Positions 1-6,585 of a stretch of 64,000 nt of DNA are shown piece by piece. This stretch comes from Metabacillus litoralis (lineage in GTDB: Bacteria; Bacillota; Bacilli; Bacillales; Bacillaceae), in contig NZ_JAIVKL010000007.1 in the NCBI RefSeq assembly GCF_020524045.1, positions 1-64,000 on the forward strand. The letters are read 5' to 3'. Position 1 is the first letter of the stretch, and each line of letters begins with the position of its first letter. The notes beneath the pieces are model-generated. The model had not been told where the DNA came from. It saw only the letters and a program-made list of their open reading frames with translations, and did no database searches. A program made the position numbers and the translations under genes.

Positions 1-207
1 ATGACATTTGCATTTCAATTAAACTTAGCTTGATTCAAACAGAAAATCGTCCAAAAAAACCTTACATAATTTGTAAGGTTAGCTTGATGACATTGGGCTC
101 AGCTTCCTCCCCGGCGAATGGAGTGTCTGCAGCGCAATGGAACGAACTTGTTTCTTTCAGCTTAACTGAATTTAGATTTATTCGTCTTTTTTGTTTAATT
201 ATGTCCC
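1..207 (-). repeat. GGGACATAA-family dispersed repeat, copy 1 (partial)
   Basis: Non-coding. Read on the minus strand it begins GGGACATAATTAA (complement of 195-207), then carries the conserved TCAGTTAAGCTGAAAGAAACA segment and a CATTGCGCTGCAGACA segment. The same segments recur in the same order near 19.8 kb and 37.9 kb. The other end is not seen, so the copy is probably cut by the window edge. It lies just downstream of the leftward MFS gene. No coding content is supported. Confidence 0.75.
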
Positions 208-225
208 AGCCTCATCCAATATTAT

Positions 226-1521
226 TTAACTTTTCAATGTCTCACTTTTCACAGGCTGTTTTGCTGAAATGGCAGCAATGGCAGCTGCAACAGGTAAAAT
301 TAATGTGGCTAAAAGAATTTCCTCATATCCTTGGAACATATCAAATGCTACTCCGAAAGGTAATGGGCCAAAAGCTGATCCAATAACCATCATCGTCATA
401 GCAACACCTTTTATACTACCAATATGTTTTCTTCCAAAATAAGACGGCCACACAATCGCTAGTGTTATGCGTTCTAGTCCTCCTGTGATTCCCCAAACTA
501 CACCAAATAATATTGCCATAGTGATGCTATCTGTAAAAAAGATAATGATGATCATGAAAATCTCACCAATAAACACAATAGCTAATAATATATTTACTTT
601 AACTCTTTCTAAAATAAATCCTGAAATAAAGGTAATTGGGAATCCGATGATTGCCATTAAGCTCAATATTAGTGCCGCAACAGCAGGTTTTATCCCACCT
701 TCACCAAGAATAGATACTAAATGAAAGGTTAATCCTGTGTTCACTAAAGCAGGAATAGCCACGATAAAAAGAAGTAGCCAAAATGCAACTGTTTTTCTCG
801 CTTCTTTTAGTGTCCAGTTTTCTTCAAATATCGTTTCATCTTTCTGACCTTCCTGACCAGTTCTTTTTAACACAGTCGCATCATCAGGAAGTAGTCCGAT
901 ATCTTCTGGTTTATTACGTGTAAATACATAAGCGATTGGGACAAAAATAACGAATAGTAGAGTTCCCCAAACAGTCCAAGTTGTTTGCCAATCATAAGTT
1001 TTAATTAACCATGCGTTTATAATGGGGAATGCTGCAGAACTAATAAAGCCCCCTATCGCCATAAAGCTGAAGGCGCGACCGCGATATTTAATAAACCATT
1101 GTGGAACTAATGTATTTGGTAACAATGTCATGGAGCCTTGCCCAAATAATCGAATAAGGAAAAATCCTATAAACAACATAACCATATTCGAAACAAAACT
1201 ATTCCAAAAGCAAGCAAATGCTAGCATGCTGCCAATAATAACAACCATTTTTCGTTGGCCATATTTATCAATTAAACGACCAATAAGAAACAATAAAATC
1301 CCTGCTAATAATGTCGCAGCAGAATAGATAGACGAAACAGTTGACCTGCTCCAACCAAATTCTTTTATATATTCGTCAATGAATAGTGAAATCGTATAGG
1401 TTTGACCAGGTCCGGAAAAAAATACCCCCATTGCTGACAAAGCAACGATGATCCAACCATAAAAAAATTTTGTTTTTATCGGAGCCATATTGTGCTGTAC
1501 TACTTGCTGAAAATAAGACAT
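226..1521 (-). CDS. Major facilitator superfamily transporter, OFA/monocarboxylate-like
   Basis: A 431-residue integral membrane protein with about 12 hydrophobic segments in two halves. A central cytoplasmic loop near residues 200-240 is rich in charged residues. The loop-2 MFS signature is visible as GRLIDKYGQRK near residue 82, and an NKPEDIGLLPDD motif closes the first half; this motif is common in oxalate/formate-antiporter-type MFS proteins. The substrate is probably a small organic anion, but nothing here identifies it. The start is supported by GGAGG 5 nt upstream of the ATG. It is a single gene, divergent from the GNAT gene at 1664, and its 3' side abuts a dispersed repeat. Confidence 0.85.
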   Translation of the reverse strand: MSYFQQVVQHNMAPIKTKFFYGWIIVALSAMGVFFSGPGQTYTISLFIDEYIKEFGWSRSTVSSIYSAATLLAGILLFLIGRLIDKYGQRKMVVIIGSMLAFACFWNSFVSNMVMLFIGFFLIRLFGQGSMTLLPNTLVPQWFIKYRGRAFSFMAIGGFISSAAFPIINAWLIKTYDWQTTWTVWGTLLFVIFVPIAYVFTRNKPEDIGLLPDDATVLKRTGQEGQKDETIFEENWTLKEARKTVAFWLLLFIVAIPALVNTGLTFHLVSILGEGGIKPAVAALILSLMAIIGFPITFISGFILERVKVNILLAIVFIGEIFMIIIIFFTDSITMAILFGVVWGITGGLERITLAIVWPSYFGRKHIGSIKGVAMTMMVIGSAFGPLPFGVAFDMFQGYEEILLATLILPVAAAIAAISAKQPVKSETLKS

Positions 1522-1663
1522 AATTCCTCCCCCTTAGATGCACGTTTAAAATTATACCATTATTATAGTTTTGGATAATAGAAGTTCACTATTTTTTAGT
1601 AGCTTATATACTACAATACCTGATAAGATTGAGAAAAAGCGTTTTATAGGAGGCAATCCCTAA

Positions 1664-2446
1664 ATGAATGAAAACTATATTGAAGCTCTAGATATTGCTT
1701 ATATATCTTCCTTTTCAACAAAAATCAAAACGAGTTGGGGCTATCTGTTTTTAAATGAAAATCAACCGAATTATTATGACGCCAATCATGCTCATATCTC
1801 TAGATATTTAGGCAACTATGATCAGATTATTGATGAAGTTGTATCCTTTTATCAATCCAAGAATATTATTCCAAGATTTTATCTTTCACAATATGAAAAT
1901 AATCAAGATTTCATTACATTACTGAAACAAAGAGGCTTTGGCTTTGAAGAGTTTTCGAGTCCAGTCCAACTTTGGAAAACAAAAGTGGAAATTGAGAAGA
2001 GCGAACATATTACAATTGAAGAAGTCACACTAGAAAATAAACGAGAGGCAATTGATATCGAGTGTCAAATTCAAGAATTTGGTGGGTCGATTAGAGAAAA
2101 GTCATTTGAGGAAGAATTTATCAATCCAAATTATACACATTATTTATTAAGATACGATGGAGTAGCTTGTTCAACGGCATGTGTTTTTTATCATAACAAA
2201 GATGCACGGTTAGAAAGTGTCGCTACGATTGAAAGCTATCGTGGTAAAGGACTAGTTGGACAGCTTATTCACTTTATTCAGGGAGAAGTAGAGAAAAAGC
2301 AAGTGGAGAGGTTTTGGGTTTTGCCAATAAATGAAAGAGTGGAAAAGGTTTATAAAAAATCTGGCTTTGAAACGATCTTAACCTTTAAAACAGGACATGC
2401 GTTTCTAGGTGGAAAAAGTGTTGAAGAAATCAGAAATGGGCTTTAA
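1664..2446 (+). CDS. GNAT-family N-acetyltransferase
   Basis: A 260-residue soluble protein. The C-terminal half holds a GNAT fold: YDGVACSTACVF (beta 4), then SVATIESYRGKGLVGQLIHF near residues 185-205, which is the acetyl-CoA pyrophosphate loop (R-G-K-G-L-V-G). A final KVYKKSGFE motif follows. The N-terminal 130 residues look like a degenerate second GNAT-like half, as in tandem GNAT proteins. The substrate is unknown. AGGAGG precedes the ATG by about 10 nt. It stands alone: the next transcription unit has its own promoter at 2462. Confidence 0.8.
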   Translation: MNENYIEALDIAYISSFSTKIKTSWGYLFLNENQPNYYDANHAHISRYLGNYDQIIDEVVSFYQSKNIIPRFYLSQYENNQDFITLLKQRGFGFEEFSSPVQLWKTKVEIEKSEHITIEEVTLENKREAIDIECQIQEFGGSIREKSFEEEFINPNYTHYLLRYDGVACSTACVFYHNKDARLESVATIESYRGKGLVGQLIHFIQGEVEKKQVERFWVLPINERVEKVYKKSGFETILTFKTGHAFLGGKSVEEIRNGL

Positions 2447-2461
2447 TTTTTAAAAGCTATA

Positions 2462-2490
2462 TTGACAATTGAAAATAATATCTGTTATCT
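2462..2490 (+). promoter_or_regulatory. Sigma-A promoter of the MutS2-like gene leader
   Basis: TTGACA at 2462-2467, a 17-nt spacer and TTATCT at 2485-2490. Transcription would begin near 2497, about 400 nt before the MutS2-like start codon and just upstream of a leader-peptide ribosome binding site. Confidence 0.7.
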
Positions 2491-2521
2491 TAAAAGTAAC
2501 AAATTTTAGGAGATGTGTTTT

Positions 2522-2545
2522 GTGAGGGTTTCTGTTCTTAACTAA
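2522..2545 (+). CDS. Putative regulatory leader peptide MRVSVLN
   Basis: A GTG start with AGGAG at 2508-2512 (9-nt spacing) opens a seven-codon frame, M-R-V-S-V-L-N, ending in TAA. Its coding bases 2528-2543 can pair with 2629-2643, which reads GGTTGAGAACAAAAC: about 15 pairs including G-U, with one bulged C. A short, well-initiated ORF whose codons form one arm of a downstream structure is the usual design of leaders that sense stalled ribosomes, for example those before erm, vmlR or bmrCD genes. That it is translated is inferred, not shown. Confidence 0.6.
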   Translation: MRVSVLN

Positions 2546-2760
2546 ACGAAGTAAATACTTCAACTACATCATTCAACTTTAAAAACTTTTTGTTAGAAAA
2601 GGTTTATTTGAGTTTGTCTTATGTAGAAGGTTGAGAACAAAACGGTTATCATACACAATTGTGATCTCTCACATAGTGCTCGTATGAAAATTCGTACTTT
2701 TGTTTAAGTGCGTTTTTTTATGTATTAAAACGCATACATGAAGTACGTTTTTATACTAAT
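2528..2760 (+). promoter_or_regulatory. Candidate attenuator with alternative RNA structures
   Basis: Nested pairings are visible: 2528-2543 with 2629-2643, CTACAT (2564-2569) with ATGTAG (2621-2626), and an inner AACTTTTT/AAAAGGTT stem. CTTCAAC (about 2558-2563) and ATTCAAC (2571-2577) could compete with the leader codons for GGTTGAG. Further on, GCGTTTT (2710-2716) pairs with AAAACGC (2727-2733). That hairpin excludes the terminator at 2693-2719, because both use the same GCG and T-run. AAGTACG near 2751 can also capture the terminator's CGTACTT arm. This fits an antitermination switch driven by ribosome position on the leader peptide. Confidence 0.6.
2693..2719 (+). terminator. Leader terminator 1
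   Basis: CGTACTT (2693-2699) pairs with AAGTGCG (2706-2712), one G-U pair, followed by seven T. It lies inside the leader of the MutS2-like gene, so it would stop transcription before the gene unless an alternative fold forms. Confidence 0.6.
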
Positions 2761-2791
2761 AAATTGGAGCAGTATGTTAATAAGAGATTTT

Positions 2792-2826
2792 AAAGGTGAT
2801 GAACAACTTATGTTCATCACCTTTTT
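2792..2826 (+). terminator. Leader terminator 2 (strong)
   Basis: AAAGGTGATGAACA (2792-2805) and its exact complement TGTTCATCACCTTT (2811-2824) flank a 5-nt loop, and T residues follow. It stands between the leader peptide and the MutS2-like gene with no promoter evident after it. It could alternatively end the leader transcript outright, with a promoter near 2840-2870 not recognised here. Confidence 0.75.
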
Positions 2827-2893
2827 GCGTTGAAGTAAATGTATTTATTCTTGTTATACAATATATTTTTTAAAAAAACGGAGGATTAAAACA

Positions 2894-4798
2894 TTGAATA
2901 ATAAAGCAATTGAAAGTGTAGAATTTAACAAAGTTTTAGGGCTGCTAAGTGATTATGCAATGAGTAAAGAAGCTAAACAAAGAGCACTGAATGTAACACC
3001 TTTAACAGATGAAATGAAAATAAAAAGAAAGTTAAATGAAACAACAGAAGCATGTAACATTATTGAAAAGTCAGCAAGTATACCTGTTCATTCCTTACAA
3101 GGTGTGGAGCAAATGATTACTTTAGTTGATAAAGGATATCTCCCATCTCCTGAACAATTTGAATTTTTAAGTGCATTTTTAGATAGTGTGAAAAAAATTA
3201 AACGGTTCATGTTAAAACAGGAATATAATGCCCCAACCATCAGTTCTTACGCTTATTCCTTATATGAGTTAGAAGAATTAACAGAAGAAATTACCCGTTG
3301 TATTCGAAACAATTCAATAGATGATTATGCAAGTAGATTTTTAACGAAAACGAGAAACAAGATCAAAACAATTGAAGAAAAAGTCAAAATGAAGCTAACA
3401 CAAGTGATAAAAACTTCATCAAGCTATTTACAAGATCAAGTGATTACAGTCAGAAATGGAAGATACGCAGTATCGGTAAAAAGTGAATTTAAACGAAAAT
3501 TCCCTGGAATGATTGTAGATCAATCTTCAAGCGGCCAAACAGTATATATGGAGCCAAATGATCTTAACAAACTTCAGGATGAATTAGCGTATTTAAAGAT
3601 TGAGGAAGAACTTGAAATGCAAAAAATTCTCGGACACTTAACAGATTTAACCGCAACATATAAAAATGAACTACTGATTAATGTTGAAGGGATGGTTTCG
3701 TATGATTTTATCTTTGCAAAAGCAAAGCTGAGTAAATTCATGAAAGCAAATGAAGTGAATGTACAGGGAAATGGTGGGTTTGATATAAGAAATGCTAAAC
3801 ATCCTTTGTTAGGATCCAGTGCAGTTCCATTATCTATGACATTAGGAATTGATTATCGTGCACTTGTGATAACAGGTCCTAATACAGGTGGAAAAACAGT
3901 TACAATCAAAACGGTAGGATTATTAGCGATGATGGTTCAATCAGGCTTACACATTCCTGCAAGTAAGGACAGTGTTTTTACTATCGTACATGATATTTTT
4001 GTTGATATAGGTGATCACCAAAGTATTGAGCATTCATTAAGTACATTTTCTTCACATATTCAAAATGTGGTAACCATTCTGAAACAATCAAGAAATAAGA
4101 CACTTGTGATTCTTGATGAAATTGGTTCAGGAACAGATCCAAACGAGGGAATGGGTTTGGCCATTGCTATATTAGAGGCTTTATACAATTCCGGTGCATT
4201 GTTAATCGCAACAACTCATTATAGTGAGATAAAAGATTTTGCAGAAAGTGCTCCTGGATTTCAAAATGGTTCAATGGATTTTGATCTTGAAACTTTACAG
4301 CCTCTTTATAAGCTTCTTATTGGAAAAGGTGGAGAAAGTCAGGCCTTCTCAATTGCTGAAAAGCTAGGAATACCGGAACAAATTATAAAACGAGCTAAAC
4401 GAATTTCATATGGTAATCCACAGTCTAAACAAGGAATTGATATTATCCCTGAAATTACCTTAAAGGAAAGAACTCATCAGATAAAGAAAGAACAGAAAGA
4501 CTCTAAATCTGTAACCCCATTTAAAATAGGTGATGCCGTATGGATACCACATTTGCGAGCAAAAGGTATTGTCAAAGCTTGTGCGAATGATCTAGGAGAT
4601 TTCCAGATACTTGTGAAAGGAGAAAAAATCAAATTAAATCATAAAAGACTAAAACCCTTTATTGATCGTGAAGAGTTGTATCCAGAAGAATATGATCTAG
4701 ATCAGGTGTTTGATTCAAAGGATGTACGTAGGAAAAAGAAAAAGATGAACAAAAAGCATGTTGATGGGCTAACGATTGAATATGGAAAGGAAGAATAG
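2894..4798 (+). CDS. MutS2-like ATPase lacking the Smr nuclease domain
   Basis: A 634-residue MutS-family ABC ATPase. The MutS2 core and clamp lie at roughly residues 1-300. Walker A GPNTGGKT is near 328, the STFSSH signature near 380, Walker B LVILDEIGSGTDP near 402-414, and the TTHYSEIK switch near 435. After the ATPase comes a short linker and a basic KOW-like segment (about 535-600, FKIGDAVWIPHLRAKGIV). Family MutS2 proteins are about 780 residues and end in Smr; here the long coiled coil and Smr are missing. B. subtilis MutS2 is reported to act on stalled or collided ribosomes, so an Smr-less form might split ribosomes rather than cleave. The TTG start has GGAGG at 2880. The attenuator-like leader suggests induction by translation stress. 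Confidence 0.8.
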   Translation: MNNKAIESVEFNKVLGLLSDYAMSKEAKQRALNVTPLTDEMKIKRKLNETTEACNIIEKSASIPVHSLQGVEQMITLVDKGYLPSPEQFEFLSAFLDSVKKIKRFMLKQEYNAPTISSYAYSLYELEELTEEITRCIRNNSIDDYASRFLTKTRNKIKTIEEKVKMKLTQVIKTSSSYLQDQVITVRNGRYAVSVKSEFKRKFPGMIVDQSSSGQTVYMEPNDLNKLQDELAYLKIEEELEMQKILGHLTDLTATYKNELLINVEGMVSYDFIFAKAKLSKFMKANEVNVQGNGGFDIRNAKHPLLGSSAVPLSMTLGIDYRALVITGPNTGGKTVTIKTVGLLAMMVQSGLHIPASKDSVFTIVHDIFVDIGDHQSIEHSLSTFSSHIQNVVTILKQSRNKTLVILDEIGSGTDPNEGMGLAIAILEALYNSGALLIATTHYSEIKDFAESAPGFQNGSMDFDLETLQPLYKLLIGKGGESQAFSIAEKLGIPEQIIKRAKRISYGNPQSKQGIDIIPEITLKERTHQIKKEQKDSKSVTPFKIGDAVWIPHLRAKGIVKACANDLGDFQILVKGEKIKLNHKRLKPFIDREELYPEEYDLDQVFDSKDVRRKKKKMNKKHVDGLTIEYGKEE

Positions 4799-4895
4799 GA
4801 TGGTGGATGAGGTGTCGTATTTTGTCGAAAATCTAATATATCCTGAATTTGTCCAAATAAATTAATCAAAACAGCAAATATATTTGCTAGATGTT

Positions 4896-4931
4896 AGGTG
4901 TAATCTTCATCAAAAGTGGATTACACCTTGT
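4896..4931 (+). terminator. Terminator after the MutS2-like gene
   Basis: AGGTGTAATC (4896-4905) pairs perfectly with GATTACACCT (4919-4928). The T tract after it is weak (TTGTC), so strength is uncertain. Confidence 0.5.
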
Positions 4932-4937
4932 CAAAAT

Positions 4938-4967
4938 ACTTATTTGTGAAAAAATTCACAAATAAGT
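4938..4967. promoter_or_regulatory. Rex operator 1 (extended palindrome)
   Basis: The core TTGTGAA-aaaa-TTCACAA (4944-4961) matches the consensus of the NADH-sensing repressor Rex. It sits inside a longer palindrome with 13-bp arms, directly upstream of the nox -35 element. Confidence 0.8.
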
Positions 4968-4968
4968 A

Positions 4969-4997
4969 TTGAAATGATCAAAGAGGTGGAATATAAT
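4969..4997 (+). promoter_or_regulatory. Promoter of nox
   Basis: TTGAAA (4969-4974), a 17-nt spacer and TATAAT (4992-4997). The predicted start near 5004 puts one Rex site just upstream of the -35 and two just downstream of the start. Confidence 0.75.
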
Positions 4998-5013
4998 AAA
5001 GTCATCAAGTAAA

Positions 5014-5029
5014 TGTGAAACACTTCACA
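5014..5029. promoter_or_regulatory. Rex operator 2
   Basis: TGTGAA-acac-TTCACA is a perfect Rex half-site pair with the standard 4-nt centre. It lies just downstream of the predicted nox transcription start. Confidence 0.75.
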
Positions 5030-5035
5030 ATATTA

Positions 5036-5051
5036 TGTGAAAAGTTTCACA
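5036..5051. promoter_or_regulatory. Rex operator 3
   Basis: TGTGAA-aagt-TTCACA lies 22 bp from operator 2 centre to centre, about two helical turns. Two Rex dimers would therefore bind the same DNA face. Confidence 0.75.
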
Positions 5052-5096
5052 AACAAAACAAATAAAATGACGATATAATTCTAGGAGGAAAAAATA

Positions 5097-6425
5097 ATGA
5101 AAATTGCTGTTATTGGATGTACACATGCTGGGACTGCTGCGATCTCTAATATGGTGAAGCAATACCCAGATGCCCATATAAATGTTTATGAAAAGAATGA
5201 TAATATTTCATTTTTATCTTGCGGAATTGCCTTACATGTAGGTGGTGTTGTGAAAGATCCTAATGGTTTATTTTATTGTACTCCTGAGGAATTAACGAAT
5301 CTTGGCGTAAATATGTTTATGAAGCATGAAGTAGTTGATGTAAATATAGAGGAAAAAACAATTGTAGCTAAAAACTTGGAAACAGAAAAACTAGTGGAGG
5401 ATACATTTGATAAACTAGTTATTACAACAGGATCTTGGCCAGTGATTCCAAATATAGAGGGAATTACTATGGAAAATGTTCTATTGTGTAAAAATTTCCA
5501 CCACGCTAATACAATTATTGAAAAAGCAAAAACTGCACAAAATATTGTTGTTGTCGGAGCAGGATATATCGGAATTGAATTAGTTGAAGCATTTGAAATG
5601 AGTGGTAAAAATGTTACGCTGATTGATGGAGAAGAAAGAATATTAAGCAAATATTTGGATGAGGATTTTACGAATGTAGTAGAAGATGATTTCCTAAATC
5701 GTGACGTTCAATTAGCTTTAGGTCAATCAGTAACAAAATTCGTTGGTGAAAATAATAAAGTAACAGCAGTTGAAACATCTCATGGGACTTATCAAGCTGA
5801 TCTTGTTATCTTATGTATTGGATTTAAACCTAATACTGATTTATTTAAAGGTCAAATTGATATGCTTGAAAATGGTGCGATTAAAGTAGATGATTATATG
5901 GTAACTAGTCATAAAGATGTTCTTGCAGCTGGAGATAGCTGTGCGATTCATTATAACCCAACAGGTGAGCATGCCTATATTCCGCTTGCAACAAATGCAG
6001 TTAGAATGGGAACGTTAGTTGCGAAGAACCTATTAAAACCAACGATCCGTTATATGGGTACACAAGGAACATCTGGTATTAAGATCTATGATCAAAATAT
6101 TGCTACAACTGGTTTAACTGAAACGATGGCACTTCGCATGGAAATGAATGTGAAAAGTATCACAATCTTAGAGCATGATCGTCCGGAATTTATGCCATCT
6201 TATGAGGATATAAGATTAAAGGTGGTTTACGAAGAAACAACAAAGCGCATTGTTGGAGCACAGGTTATGTCTAAGCTGGATGTGACTCAATCTATAAATA
6301 CATTATCTGTATGTATTCAAAATAAAATGACAACAGATGAATTAGGCTTTGTGGATTTCTTTTTCCAACCGCACTATAACAAACCTTGGAATTTCTTAAA
6401 TCAAGCTGGCTTACAAGTGATGTAA
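5097..6425 (+). CDS. nox: NADH oxidase, water-forming (CoA-disulfide reductase family)
   Basis: A 442-residue flavoprotein that would reduce O2 to water with NADH, regenerating NAD+. The N-terminal FAD dinucleotide fold MKIAVIGCTHAG includes the conserved His10. The redox-active Cys42 sits in SFLSCGIAL, which is typical of the Nox/CoADR group that has a single catalytic Cys. The NADH-binding fold is VVVGAGYIGIELVEAF near residues 150-165, and the FAD loop LAAGDSCAI is near 280. The C-terminal dimerisation domain follows. CoA-disulfide reductase is the main alternative; Rex control of NADH balance favours Nox. AGGAGG precedes the ATG. It is monocistronic with its own terminator. Confidence 0.85.
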   Translation: MKIAVIGCTHAGTAAISNMVKQYPDAHINVYEKNDNISFLSCGIALHVGGVVKDPNGLFYCTPEELTNLGVNMFMKHEVVDVNIEEKTIVAKNLETEKLVEDTFDKLVITTGSWPVIPNIEGITMENVLLCKNFHHANTIIEKAKTAQNIVVVGAGYIGIELVEAFEMSGKNVTLIDGEERILSKYLDEDFTNVVEDDFLNRDVQLALGQSVTKFVGENNKVTAVETSHGTYQADLVILCIGFKPNTDLFKGQIDMLENGAIKVDDYMVTSHKDVLAAGDSCAIHYNPTGEHAYIPLATNAVRMGTLVAKNLLKPTIRYMGTQGTSGIKIYDQNIATTGLTETMALRMEMNVKSITILEHDRPEFMPSYEDIRLKVVYEETTKRIVGAQVMSKLDVTQSINTLSVCIQNKMTTDELGFVDFFFQPHYNKPWNFLNQAGLQVM

Positions 6426-6472
6426 AGAACAAGAAATAGTGAAATTTGGGATACATTCTATAATATCTAAAC

Positions 6473-6499
6473 AAAAACCGCATGATAAATGCGGTTTTT
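6473..6499 (+). terminator. Terminator after nox
   Basis: AAAAACCGCAT pairs with ATGCGGTTTTT around a 5-nt loop; the T-run is included in the stem. Confidence 0.85.
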
Positions 6500-6585
6500 G
6501 TTATGGTTTTAAGGTAAGCGCTATCATAATATGTTATATTATAGTTAAAATTGTAGATATTAAGAAGCGGAATTAGGTGATTGAG

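Noticed and set aside
30-386. Rightward 118-codon frame at the left edge
   Set aside because: It reads through a dispersed repeat and antisense to the MFS gene, has no ribosome binding site and no family.
6514-6528. CcpA cre site upstream of the GGDEF-EAL gene (GGTAAGCGCTATCA)
   Set aside because: The leading TG of the cre consensus is missing; too weak to list.
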